DNA of 64,000 nucleotides, from NCBI GenBank assembly GCA_026398415.1, contig JAPLSY010000085.1, positions 124,001 through 188,000 of the forward strand, in the 5' to 3' direction. The notes under the pieces were generated by a model. It was given only the letters and a program-made list of their open reading frames with translations, searched no databases and had not been told where the DNA came from. This document shows positions 8,388 to 16,571 of this stretch, piece by piece. The position numbers and the translations under genes are program-made. The stretch comes from Kiritimatiellota bacterium. GTDB taxonomy: Bacteria; Verrucomicrobiota; Kiritimatiellia; JAAZAB01. Numbering within the stretch: position 1 is the stretch's first letter; the number at the start of each line of letters is the position of its first letter.

Positions 8388-8756
8388 GTGAATACAGTTC
8401 AAGACCAATCGCCCATTACGCCACTGGCCATTTGGGCTTTGATTCTTGGCATTGCCTCACTGGTCTTCTGTTGCCTGCCGCTGGCCATCCCAGCCATTAT
8501 CTGCGGGCACCTGGCGCGCTCACGGATCGAGCAGACGCCTGCGGCGGCATCCGGCCGCGGCATGGCCATGGCCGGGCTCATCATGGGCTATGTGAGCGTG
8601 GTGGCGTTGATTCTGGCCTGTATCCTTGGCATTATCACGGCCATGACGATCCCGGCGATTATCAAGATGTGGAGCGACACGCCGCGCAACGAGTGCAGGG
8701 GGAATTCGGGGCAATGTCAAGTGGCAATAACAAACCAACAGGGAGGTGGGTTATGA
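8388..8756 (+). CDS. DUF4190-type small membrane protein
   Basis: A 122-residue membrane protein. Two hydrophobic helices (PLAIWALILGIASLVFCCLP and GLIMGYVSVVALILACIL) flank the conserved HLARSRIEQTP segment. This matches the DUF4190 pattern of two helices around a short GHxAxxxI stretch. The start is GTG 8388, five bases after the strong SD GGGAGG; a GTG at 8382 overlaps that SD and is less likely. Its stop overlaps the next start in an ATGA, so the two are translationally coupled. The function of DUF4190 proteins is unknown. Confidence 0.8.
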   Translation: MNTVQDQSPITPLAIWALILGIASLVFCCLPLAIPAIICGHLARSRIEQTPAAASGRGMAMAGLIMGYVSVVALILACILGIITAMTIPAIIKMWSDTPRNECRGNSGQCQVAITNQQGGGL

Positions 8757-9361
8757 CGGAAGGAAAAGTGGACGTAAAATTCGGCGAGTGGATTCAGCAA
8801 GGTTGGGAACTGTACAAAGCCAACATCGGCGTCTGGATTGTCGCTTCCCTGCTGGCGATCGTAATCAGTGTCGCCACGTTAGGTATTCTCAGCGGGCCGA
8901 TGATGGCCGGCTTGGTTTGGATGGCCCTGGTGCTTGTGGATCGGAAAGAGCCCAAGCCGCAGATGGGCGACGTGTTCAAGGGATTCGATTATTTCCTCCA
9001 GTCCTTTCTCTTTTTCCTGGTCTGGGGAGTCATCATGCTGGCGATTTCGGTTGTGAGTTTAATTCCCTGCGTCGGCACGCTGGTGGTTATTGTTGTTTCC
9101 ATCGTACTCCACACGGCCCTGATGTTTGGTCTGTTCCTGATCGTGGATAAGAAAATGGAGTTCTGGCCGGCATCCATGTTGAGCCTGAACGTGGTGAAGC
9201 CGAATTTCTTTCCGTTCCTCGGCCTGCTGGTCGTGGCCATGTTGATCGGCCATGTTGGTGCAATTGCTTGCGGAATTGGCGTGATTGTCACCATGCCCAT
9301 CGCGGTCTGTATCCTGGCGGTGGCCTATCGGAATGTGTTTGGTGTTCAGGCCGCGGCCTGA
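8753..9361 (+). CDS. Multi-pass membrane protein of unknown function
   Basis: A 202-residue protein with about four to five hydrophobic helices: IGVWIVASLLAIVISVATLG, SFLFFLVWGVIMLAISVVSL, LVVIVVSIVLHTALMFGLFL, PFLGLLVVAMLIGHVGAIAC and IVTMPIAVCILAVAYRNVFG. Its N terminus (VKFGEWIQQGWELYKAN) is like that of small membrane proteins that carry a glycerophosphodiester-phosphodiesterase-like membrane domain, but I cannot name the family firmly. ATG 8753 has GGGAGG six bases upstream and overlaps the stop of the DUF4190 gene. The open frame extends upstream to 8354, but that extension is only the shadow of the DUF4190 gene. Confidence 0.75.
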   Translation: MTEGKVDVKFGEWIQQGWELYKANIGVWIVASLLAIVISVATLGILSGPMMAGLVWMALVLVDRKEPKPQMGDVFKGFDYFLQSFLFFLVWGVIMLAISVVSLIPCVGTLVVIVVSIVLHTALMFGLFLIVDKKMEFWPASMLSLNVVKPNFFPFLGLLVVAMLIGHVGAIACGIGVIVTMPIAVCILAVAYRNVFGVQAAA

Positions 9362-9391
9362 GCCGAGGACTTTTTTTAAGGAAAGGTCGGG

Positions 9392-9838
9392 ATGGGACTC
9401 TTGTGGAACGTGGAGCCTCCCGGCCGCGCCGGCGGTTATCGGGGCGTGCTGTTGCAGCACCTGCCGCTGGTGTTCATCGCCGGTTTGATTCTGCTGGCGG
9501 CGGCCCTCCTGCCGCTGGATCGAATTCCATATACGATTTGCACTTTTCTCCGACTCACCGGCTATCCCTGTCCCAGTTGCGGACTGACCCGCGGCTTTGT
9601 TGCCATGGCCCAAGGTCAATGGCTGGCCGTCCTGCATACGTGCCCTTTAGCGGTGTTGCTCTATGCCGCAACGGCGTTGGTATTTGCCGTTAACATGGCG
9701 GCCCTGCTATGCGGCGTGCGCCTGACTCCCGGCCGTTGGCTCAGGTGGCGCGCGCGCGCCTGGGTGGTCTTTCTTTGCTTTTTCGGTTTACTGATCCTGT
9801 TTAATTGGTTATACAGGCTGGCATTGGGACTGAAATGA
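9392..9838 (+). CDS. DUF2752-type membrane protein
   Basis: A 148-residue protein with three hydrophobic helices (LVFIAGLILLAAALLPL, LAVLLYAATALVFAVNMAAL and WVVFLCFFGLLILFNWLY). It carries the DUF2752 hallmark GYPCPSCGLTRGF, a CPxCGxTR motif near residue 58, with further conserved residues in the following helix. The family is common in Bacteroidota and PVC bacteria and has no known function; the paired cysteines may bind metal or form a disulphide. It ends the run of three small membrane proteins that starts at 8388. Confidence 0.85.
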   Translation: MGLLWNVEPPGRAGGYRGVLLQHLPLVFIAGLILLAAALLPLDRIPYTICTFLRLTGYPCPSCGLTRGFVAMAQGQWLAVLHTCPLAVLLYAATALVFAVNMAALLCGVRLTPGRWLRWRARAWVVFLCFFGLLILFNWLYRLALGLK

Positions 9839-9930
9839 AACGGACGACGGACTCTGACCTTTGACTTCTGATCCCTGGCGCGCATTTGCTGACAACTGAT
9901 TACTAATCACTGATGACTGATAACTGGTAT
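9839..9930 (+). repeat. Word-repeat stretch before argS
   Basis: The 97-bp gap between the DUF2752 gene and argS is built from short repeated words. Examples are GACGACGGACTCTGACC near 9842, then CTGATTACTAATCACTGATG and ACTGATAACTG near 9895-9926. It ends just before argS's ATG at 9936. The same words recur inside murG (about 60513-60540). Confidence 0.7.
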
Positions 9931-9935
9931 TTCAC

Positions 9936-11654
9936 ATGGATTCTATTGATCATATTCTAACCGCCTGGCTCCGGGACGTGTTCCGCCAGACGTTTCCCGG
10001 TGTGGGCGATTTTGCCGATGTGGCCGCCGTGGCCGCCACGGATGCGGCCTTTGGCGATTACCAATGCAATGCGGCCATGGCCCTGGCCAAGCAAATGAAA
10101 AAGCCGCCGCGCGCGATTGCCCAGGCGGTGGTGAACCACAAGCCGTTGCATGAAGCCGTTGCCGCCCTGGATCTGGCCGGGCCGGGGTTCATCAATATCC
10201 GGCTGCGCGAGGATTGGCTCGCCGGCCGGCTCGACGTGATGGCGCGCGACGAGCGCCTGAGCGTGGCGGCCCCCGGCGCGGGCCGTACGGTCGTTCTGGA
10301 TTATTCCAGCCCGAACGTGGCCAAGCCGATGCATATCGGTCATATCCGTTCAACCGTGATCGGCAACGCCCTTGACCGGCTCTATCGGTTCCTGGGTTAT
10401 CGCGTCATCGCCGATAACCACCTGGGCGACTGGGGTACGCAGTTCGGCATCCTGATCATGGGGTATCGGCATTTTGTTGACCGGCAAAAACTGAGCGCGA
10501 CGCCCATTGAGGAACTGGAACGCATCTATGTCCTGAGTTACGAGAAGTCCGAGGCCAGCGCGGAGTGGAAAACCCAGTGTCGACAGGAATTAGTCAAATT
10601 GCAAGCGGGCGACAATGAAAATCTTGTGCTGTGGAAACAGTTTGTAGACCTTTCGATTGCCGAATTTGAGCATATGTACCGGCGGCTGGGCGTGAAGTTC
10701 GACCTGACGCGCGGCGAAAGTTTTTACCATGACCGCCTGCCGGCCACGATCGACCGGCTCGAACAGCAGGGCTTGGCCCGGGAAAGCGAAGGCGCCTTGG
10801 TGGTATTTCTTGAGGAGGAAAAATTGCCCGTCTGCATTGTCCGCAAGAGTGACGGCGCCTTTAATTATGCCGCGACCGATATCGCCACGGTCCTGAGCCG
10901 GGTCGAGGAATTCCAGCCGGAGCTTATTGTCTATGTGACCGACGAGCGCCAACAACTTCACTTTGCGCAAATTTTCGCCATCTGCAAGCGGTTGGGTATC
11001 CCAACGCGCCTGGAACACGTCTGGTTCGGGCTGATGCGCCTGCCGGAGGGCACGTTTTCCACGCGTCAGGGCAATGTCATTAAACTGGAAAAACTGCTGG
11101 ACGAGGCTGAGAGTCGGGCGCTGGCGGTGGTCCGGGAAACCAGCCCGGAGATGCCGCCGGAGCAGCAAGAGGAAGTGGCCCGGGCCGTGGGGATCGGCGC
11201 GGTGAAATACGCGGACCTCAGTCAGAACCCGCAGAGCCTGGTGACCTTCAGTTGGGACAAGGCCCTGGCGCTAAACGGTAATTCCGCGCCTTACCTCCAG
11301 TATGCCTATGCCCGCATTCGGAGCGTTGAAGACAAATACCGTGACCAGTTTCCGGGCAAGGATCCCGCGTCTTTTCCGCTGATCCTGCAAGAGAATGTGG
11401 AACGCCAACTGGCGGTTCACCTTGTGCGGTTCGCGGAAATCGTGTCGTTGGCGGCGCGGATGGCCCGGCCCAGCGCGCTGGCCGATTATCTATACGAGTT
11501 GGCGGGGCTCTACAACAGCTTTTATCAGAATGTGCCGTTTCTCAAGGCGCCCGAGGGTGTCCGTGAAAGCCGCGTTCGGCTGTGCGGTCTTGTGGCGCAG
11601 GTGCTGGGACGGGGACTTAACCTGCTGGGCATCGAGACGCCGGAACGGATTTGA
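9936..11654 (+). CDS. argS: Arginyl-tRNA synthetase
   Basis: Class I synthetase that charges tRNA-Arg. The 572 residues begin with the ArgS-specific N-terminal tRNA-binding domain, with FGDYQCNAAMALAKQ near residue 36. The HIGH-box region SSPNVAKPMHIGHIRST follows near residues 120-136. Later come DNHLGDWGTQFGIL, the KMSKS-equivalent FSTRQGNVI and the all-alpha anticodon-binding domain (YLQYAYARIRSVED). Length is typical. The KMSKS lysine is absent, as is normal for many ArgS. rsmB follows within about 20 bp, so the two are probably co-transcribed. Confidence 0.97.
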   Translation: MDSIDHILTAWLRDVFRQTFPGVGDFADVAAVAATDAAFGDYQCNAAMALAKQMKKPPRAIAQAVVNHKPLHEAVAALDLAGPGFINIRLREDWLAGRLDVMARDERLSVAAPGAGRTVVLDYSSPNVAKPMHIGHIRSTVIGNALDRLYRFLGYRVIADNHLGDWGTQFGILIMGYRHFVDRQKLSATPIEELERIYVLSYEKSEASAEWKTQCRQELVKLQAGDNENLVLWKQFVDLSIAEFEHMYRRLGVKFDLTRGESFYHDRLPATIDRLEQQGLARESEGALVVFLEEEKLPVCIVRKSDGAFNYAATDIATVLSRVEEFQPELIVYVTDERQQLHFAQIFAICKRLGIPTRLEHVWFGLMRLPEGTFSTRQGNVIKLEKLLDEAESRALAVVRETSPEMPPEQQEEVARAVGIGAVKYADLSQNPQSLVTFSWDKALALNGNSAPYLQYAYARIRSVEDKYRDQFPGKDPASFPLILQENVERQLAVHLVRFAEIVSLAARMARPSALADYLYELAGLYNSFYQNVPFLKAPEGVRESRVRLCGLVAQVLGRGLNLLGIETPERI

Positions 11655-11656
11655 AG

Positions 11657-11693
11657 AAATGCAGAATGCAGAATGAAGAATGCAGAATGTCGG
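11657..11693 (+). repeat. GCAGAATG word repeat overlapping the rsmB start
   Basis: The words GAAATGCAGAATGCAGAATG and AAGAATGCAGAATG run from just after the argS stop into the first codons of rsmB. Every AGAATG word offers an ATG, so the repeat itself supplies the start codon used by rsmB. The same words recur at 57163-57298. Confidence 0.75.
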
Positions 11694-12995
11694 AAAAACA
11701 ATTCTTCCACCCGCGCCCAGGCGGCGGCGATCATTGAGCGCTGGCTCGCTACCGGGGATTTTCCCAACCTGATGCTGGAGAACGTGCGCGAACACCGCGC
11801 GTTTCTCATGGAACTGGTTTATGGCATCGTGCGTTGGAAGCGGCTCCTGGACTGGGTCGTTGCCCGCTATGTGCGGCGCTCGCCGAACCCCTCCCAGCAA
11901 GCGTTCCTGCTGGTTGGTTTGTATCAGCTCCTGAAGATGACCGAAGTGGCGTCTTTTGCCGCAGTCCACGAAACTGTGGAAGCCGCGAAAGCGGCCCTCG
12001 GCGCGCGCCAGGCCGATTTTGTGAATGCGATCCTGCGCCGGACCTTGCGCGAAAAGGATATCCTCCTGGCGGAATTGGATCGCCAGCCACTGGGCATCCG
12101 GCAATCCCATCCGGATGAACTGCTGGAGCGCTGGGTACGGCATTTCGGGCTTTCTCCTACCGAAGCCTTGTGTGCCTGGAATAATCAGCGTGCCGATGTG
12201 ATTATCCGCGTCAACCAGTTGGAAATCACGCCGGAAGCTTTTCTCAAAACATTGACAGTGCTCGGGGTGGGGGACCAGGTTTACCCGCCTCAGGCGGCGC
12301 CAAAGGCGACCAGGGTTCAGCCGCATTCTTTCCCCGCGTGTTTTACCCTTGCGCATGGCGTGCGGGTTGCCGACCTGCCGGGCTATGGAGAGGGTCATTT
12401 CATGGTCGTGGATCCTGCCGCGATTCAAGCCGTGGATCTGCTTGATCCCCAGCCGGGGGACCATATCCTGGATGCCTGCGCCGCGCCGGGCGGCAAAACT
12501 GCGCTCATCGCCGAGCGTATGCGGCTCAAGGGGCAACTCGTGGCCATGGATCTGCGCGAGGACCGCTTGCCGCGACTGCGCACTAATCTGGAACGCCTGG
12601 GCTGTGCCGCTTTTGTGAAGGTGGTGCAGGGCGATGCCCGGCGCTTGCGGCCGGAGTCTTTCGGGCGCTTCGACCGCATTCTGCTGGATGTGCCCTGCAG
12701 TAATACCGGGGTTATTCGGCGCAAGCCGGACGTCCGCTGGCGGTTTTCGAAAGCCGGATTGACACGCTTGCTCGCCACCCAGCGCGAATTGCTGGAACGC
12801 GCGGCGGGCTTGGTGAAGCGCGGCGGTTGTATCGTTTACAGCACGTGCAGTCTGGAGCCGGAGGAAAATGATCTGCTGATCGCTGCCTGGTTGAAGACGC
12901 ATCCCGAATTTCGTCTCCGGCGTTCGTATCAATCCTTTCCGCCGGATTCGGCCACCGATGGCGCCTACGCCGCTCGATATGATTTGATGAGTTGA
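11673..12995 (+). CDS. rsmB: 16S rRNA m5C967 methyltransferase (RsmB/Fmu/Sun family)
   Basis: SAM-dependent methyltransferase of 440 residues. An N-terminal NusB-like RNA-binding domain (about 15-150: FLMELVYGIVRWKRLLDW, SFAAVHETVEAAK) precedes the Rossmann methyltransferase domain. That domain has the SAM site ILDACAAPGGKTA, motif IV LDVPCSNTGVIRRKPDVRW and motif VI VYSTCSLEPEEN. The two cysteines of motifs IV and VI are the catalytic pair. The first eight or so residues are encoded by the GCAGAATG word repeat. At residues 203-215 there is a foreign-looking stretch VYPPQAAPKATRV, encoded by a 39-bp element also found in secG and murC; it falls in the linker before the catalytic domain. Confidence 0.93.
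   Translation: MKNAECRKNNSSTRAQAAAIIERWLATGDFPNLMLENVREHRAFLMELVYGIVRWKRLLDWVVARYVRRSPNPSQQAFLLVGLYQLLKMTEVASFAAVHETVEAAKAALGARQADFVNAILRRTLREKDILLAELDRQPLGIRQSHPDELLERWVRHFGLSPTEALCAWNNQRADVIIRVNQLEITPEAFLKTLTVLGVGDQVYPPQAAPKATRVQPHSFPACFTLAHGVRVADLPGYGEGHFMVVDPAAIQAVDLLDPQPGDHILDACAAPGGKTALIAERMRLKGQLVAMDLREDRLPRLRTNLERLGCAAFVKVVQGDARRLRPESFGRFDRILLDVPCSNTGVIRRKPDVRWRFSKAGLTRLLATQRELLERAAGLVKRGGCIVYSTCSLEPEENDLLIAAWLKTHPEFRLRRSYQSFPPDSATDGAYAARYDLMS
12279..12317 (+). repeat. 39-bp palindromic element, copy 1, in frame inside rsmB
   Basis: The sequence begins GTTTACCCGCCTCAGGCGGC and ends GGCGACCAGGGTT. It contains the hairpin core CCGCCTCAGGCGG. It adds exactly 13 codons (VYPPQAAPKATRV) in the rsmB frame. 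The other copies are at 23907, 30771 and 62904. Confidence 0.9.
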
Positions 12996-13099
12996 CCGGA
13001 TGAAAAAACACTGGCAGGATTCCCTGTGTAAAAATAGTCCGTGCATGGGACCGAAGATGTATTCGTAACGCCGTCTCAGGCAATGGAACAAACGATAGG

Positions 13100-14101
13100 A
13101 TGACTTCAACGATGAAGCACAAAACATTAGGCACGACGGGACTCCAGGTTTCGGTGGTGGGGTTGGGCACATGGGCGATCGGCGGAGGCGCCTGGTGGGG
13201 GGCGACGGATGATCAAGTCTCCATCCGGGCCATCCGGGCCGCGCTGGATAGCGGCATCAACCTGATCGACACGGCGCCCGTCTATGGGTTCGGCCGGAGT
13301 GAAGAGGTCGTCGGCAAGGCCATCAAAGCCAACCGCGACAAAGTGATCCTGGCCACCAAATGCGGTCTGTGGTGGGAGGACAATCGCGGGGCCCCGTTTT
13401 TTGAGATTGACGGTCGCATGGTGCGCCGTTCGTTGCGCCCCGCGACAATCATTCAGGAAGTGGAAAACAGTTTGCGCCGACTGGGCACCGATCGTATTGA
13501 TCTGCTCCAAACGCACTGGCAAGCGGTGGAACCGGAGCCCACGCCGATCGCCGAGACCATGGCCTGCCTGCTGGAATTGAAGGCCCAGGGGAAAATACGG
13601 GCAATCGGCGTGTCCAACGTGACCTGCGCGCAAATGGACGAATATCGCTCCGCAGGCGTGATAGATTCCTGTCAGCCGCGCTATAGCATGTTGGACCGGG
13701 CCATCGAGCACGCGCTGCTTCCCTATTGCGTCAAACATGGCATCGCCACGCTCGTGTATTCGCCCTTGGAACAGGGACTGCTCTCGGGGACGATTGGCAT
13801 GGACCGTCACTTCAGCGAGCAGGAGCATCGGAATAGCATCCCATGGTTCAAGCCCGAGCATCGTCGCAAAGTGTTGGACCTGCTGGCCGGATGGCGCGAT
13901 CTGACGGAGAAACATCACTGTACGCTCTCCCAGTTGGTCATTGCCTGGACGGTAGCCCAGCCGGGGGTGACGGTGGCTCTGTGCGGTGCCCGAAAAGCGG
14001 AACATGCCGTCGAAAATGCGCGGGCCGGATTCCTTACCCTTGAGGCGGCGGAATTGGCTCGCATGCGGAAAGAGGTTGAGGCGTTAGGGACGGCGAAGTA
14101 G
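13100..14101 (+). CDS. Aldo/keto reductase
   Basis: NADPH-dependent oxidoreductase of 333 residues with a TIM-barrel. The catalytic tetrad is visible: aspartate in NLIDTAPVYG, tyrosine in VYGFGRSEE, lysine in ILATKCG and histidine in LLQTHW. The usual IRAIGVSN segment and the C-terminal cofactor-binding region (TVALCGARKAEHAVENA) are also present. It belongs to the general family of YajO/Tas-like reductases; the substrate cannot be deduced. The ATG at 13100 lacks a well-placed SD, and the ATG at 13112 (MKHKTLGTTG) is a reasonable alternative start. It appears to be a single gene. Confidence 0.92.
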   Translation: MTSTMKHKTLGTTGLQVSVVGLGTWAIGGGAWWGATDDQVSIRAIRAALDSGINLIDTAPVYGFGRSEEVVGKAIKANRDKVILATKCGLWWEDNRGAPFFEIDGRMVRRSLRPATIIQEVENSLRRLGTDRIDLLQTHWQAVEPEPTPIAETMACLLELKAQGKIRAIGVSNVTCAQMDEYRSAGVIDSCQPRYSMLDRAIEHALLPYCVKHGIATLVYSPLEQGLLSGTIGMDRHFSEQEHRNSIPWFKPEHRRKVLDLLAGWRDLTEKHHCTLSQLVIAWTVAQPGVTVALCGARKAEHAVENARAGFLTLEAAELARMRKEVEALGTAK

Positions 14102-14200
14102 CGTCCGATCCTGTCTCATAAAATCCCGATATTTACGTATCCCGAGAACGACCAACGCGCAACAAAACCTTGCATTGGACACACGCATCCGGTATCAATA

Positions 14201-14331
14201 CCCGATTCGCGCGTAAGCGCGCAGATCGGGAATGGTTGATGAAAAATGGCTGATGGTTGATGCGGCCCGATTGATCCACTCGTGGCGCATGGCAAGCTAT
14301 CCGCCATTACCAATTGACCATTAACCATTCT
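14201..14331. repeat. Hairpin plus two-armed word repeat before the EF-G-like gene
   Basis: A strong hairpin (CCCGAT...ATCGGG with CGCGC-type inner arms, 14201-14230) is followed by the words AATGGTTGATGAAAAATGG and CTGATGGTTGATG (14231-14265). Farther on is the inverse set CCATTACCAATTGACCATTA (14303-14331). The hairpin could terminate the reductase transcript, although no T-run follows it. Confidence 0.65.
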
Positions 14332-14366
14332 GTCGGGGATCATTCAACGAATAGGAGGCCTATATC

Positions 14367-16391
14367 GTGAAAGACATTGCCGTGGCGGATGTGCGTAATT
14401 TCGTTCTGCTGGGTCACACCGGCAGTGGCAAAACCATGTTGTGCGACGCCTTCCTGTGCAAGCTCGGCCTGGCCGAAAAAATGGGGCAGGTCAGCGCCGG
14501 CACCAGCCTGAGCGATTTCACCGAGGAAGAAATCAGCCGCAAGATCAGTCTGTATACCCAGTCTTTTACGGGGGCCTTCAAGAGCAAGCAAGGCCAGAAA
14601 ATCCAGATGACCTTCGTGGATGTTCCCGGATTTGACGATTTTTACGGGCAGGTGCTCTGTGCCAGTCGCGTGGCCGATGCGGCCCTGATCACCATTGATG
14701 CCACCGCCGGCATTCAGGTTGGCACCAACCGCGTTTGGCGCCGATGCGTGGCGCTGGGGTTGCCCCGGGCAATCGTGATTACGGGGCTCGACAAGGAAAA
14801 CGCCAATTTTGCCAAAATCCTGGCCGACGTGCAGGCAGTCTGGGGTCCAAAATGTGTGCCGGTCGTGTTTTCCACGCCGGACGGCATGGTTGAAGTCCTG
14901 GGACCAGCGGCGCCGGCAGGCGCATCTGCCGCAGATTGGCAGGCGTATAAAAGCGCATTGATTGAACGTGCGGCCGAGACGGACGATGCGCTCCTGGAAA
15001 AATATCTGGGTGGCACGGAATTGACGGCCGATGAAATTGCCAAGGGCCTGCGTGCGGCGGTGTGCGCCGGCAGTCTGATTCCCGTCTTTGCCGTCATGAC
15101 TCCCAAGGATATCGGGGTCAACGAATTGCTTGGCGGCATTGTCCGCCTTTTCCCAACCCCCCTGGAGCGGACGGTCAAGGATGCGGCGGGTACGGCGATT
15201 AATCCCGCCCCCGAAGCGCCGTTCGTGGGTGTGGTCTGGCGGCACGTGACCGATCCCTATGCCGGCAAGTTATCCTATGTGCGCATTTACGGCGGCATGC
15301 TGAAGGAAAACACGGAAATTTTCAATGCCACCAAGGGCCAGAAGGAAAAGATCGGTGTGCTCCTCCAGCCCCAGGGCAAGAAACCCTCGCCGATCACGGA
15401 GGCGCGCTCCGGCGATATTGTGGCGCTGCCGAAATTAAAAAACACGGGGCTTAACGACGTTCTCTGTGCCGTGGGGCAGAAAGTCGCGTTTGAGCCGGTT
15501 GTGTTTTTGAGTCCGGTGGTGTCGGTGTCGGTTTTGGCCAGGAACCAGGCCGATGACGACAAGCTTGGAATCGCGCTCACCCGCGCTGTGGAAGACGATC
15601 CGACCCTGGTGGTAGAACGGCATGCGGATACGCGCGAGACAGTGCTTTCCGGGATGGGCGATGCACACCTGGAACTCGTCCATGAACTGATGAAAAGGCG
15701 CAGTAACCTGGACGCGGAATTCAAGGTGCCGAAGGTGGCCTACAAGGAAACGGTAACCGGTCTGGGTGATGGCCATTACAAACACAAGAAGCAGTCCGGC
15801 GGCCGCGGGCAGTATGCGGAAGTGTATTGCAAGGTCCAGGCAAAACGACCGGATGAAGAGGAGTGGTTCGTGGACGCGGTTGTCGGGGGCGTCATTCCAA
15901 GGAATTTCATACCGGCCTGCGAAAAGGGGTTTTTAGAGGCCATACCGCATGGCGTGTTGGCCGGCTATCCGGTGGTCAACGTGAAAGTTTCCGTGTATGA
16001 TGGGTCCTACCACGACGTGGATTCCTCGGAAATCGCATTCAAGATTGCCGCCGCGCGCGCGTTCAAGGAGGCCTTGACCAAGGCCAAGCCCGTCCTGTTG
16101 GAACCGATCATGACCGTGCGCGTCATGGTGCCGGAGCAGTCCATGGGCGACATTAACGGCGATCTCAACCATCGGCGCGGGCGCATCCTGGGCGTGGATA
16201 TGGAAGACGGCGTGCAGGTAATTACCGCGGAAGTGCCCCAGGCTGAAATGTTCCGGTATTCCTCCGAATTGCGCAGTATCACGGGTGGGCGCGGATCGTT
16301 CGAAATCAAGTTTGCCCGGTATGACGTCGTGCCCAACATGATTGCCCAGAAGGTTATTGCCGGCGCCGAGAAGAAGGAAGAGGAAGAGTAA
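14367..16391 (+). CDS. Elongation factor G paralogue (EF-G2-like GTPase)
   Basis: Translational GTPase of 674 residues with the EF-G domain order: G domain, domain II (about 290-375), and domains III to V. Domain IV is recognisable by KQSGGRGQYAEV and domain V by PQAEMFRYSSELRSITGGRG. The P-loop is GHTGSGKT (16-23). Switch II reads DVPGFDDF instead of DTPG, and the base-recognition motif reads TGLDKEN where NKxD is usual. Those changes, together with the SLSDFTEEE switch I region, place it with EF-G paralogues of the EF-G2 type rather than the main elongation factor. The start is GTG 14367 with AGGAGG eight bases upstream. Its role is unknown; weak or altered nucleotide preference is possible. 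Confidence 0.88.
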   Translation: MKDIAVADVRNFVLLGHTGSGKTMLCDAFLCKLGLAEKMGQVSAGTSLSDFTEEEISRKISLYTQSFTGAFKSKQGQKIQMTFVDVPGFDDFYGQVLCASRVADAALITIDATAGIQVGTNRVWRRCVALGLPRAIVITGLDKENANFAKILADVQAVWGPKCVPVVFSTPDGMVEVLGPAAPAGASAADWQAYKSALIERAAETDDALLEKYLGGTELTADEIAKGLRAAVCAGSLIPVFAVMTPKDIGVNELLGGIVRLFPTPLERTVKDAAGTAINPAPEAPFVGVVWRHVTDPYAGKLSYVRIYGGMLKENTEIFNATKGQKEKIGVLLQPQGKKPSPITEARSGDIVALPKLKNTGLNDVLCAVGQKVAFEPVVFLSPVVSVSVLARNQADDDKLGIALTRAVEDDPTLVVERHADTRETVLSGMGDAHLELVHELMKRRSNLDAEFKVPKVAYKETVTGLGDGHYKHKKQSGGRGQYAEVYCKVQAKRPDEEEWFVDAVVGGVIPRNFIPACEKGFLEAIPHGVLAGYPVVNVKVSVYDGSYHDVDSSEIAFKIAAARAFKEALTKAKPVLLEPIMTVRVMVPEQSMGDINGDLNHRRGRILGVDMEDGVQVITAEVPQAEMFRYSSELRSITGGRGSFEIKFARYDVVPNMIAQKVIAGAEKKEEEE

Positions 16392-16571
16392 CCGACGCCA
16401 GAGGACGGACGACAGACGACGGAGGACAGAACAGAGAAGCAAACGTCGAACGCCCAACGCCGAACGTCGAATGAAAAAGCGGATGACGGAGAGACGCCGG
16501 CCTGCCCTGCGACGTGTCCGGCGAAGCCTTGGCGAAGGTGGGAAATCGGAAATTGGAAATCGAAAATCTGA
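16392..16571 (+). repeat. Word-repeat stretch overlapping the start of the radical SAM gene
   Basis: Three word families follow each other: GACGGACGACAGACGACGG (about 16405-16425), CGTCGAACGCCCAACGCC (about 16443-16470) and GGAAATTGGAAATCGAAAAT (16548-16567). The last block is translated as GNRKLEIENL in the downstream gene. A short segment near 16503-16540 (GGCGAAGCCTTGGCGAAGG) has a weak echo at 3280-3295. Confidence 0.7.

Noticed and set aside
8354..8752. Upstream extension of the membrane protein at 8753
   Set aside because: The extension overlaps the DUF4190 gene in another frame; ATG 8753 has a strong SD and the ATGA overlap.
11490..13172. 560-codon open frame on the minus strand opposite rsmB
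   Set aside because: It is the antisense shadow of rsmB and part of argS. Its composition (runs of Arg, Gln, His, Pro) is typical of GC-rich antisense frames and it has no motif.
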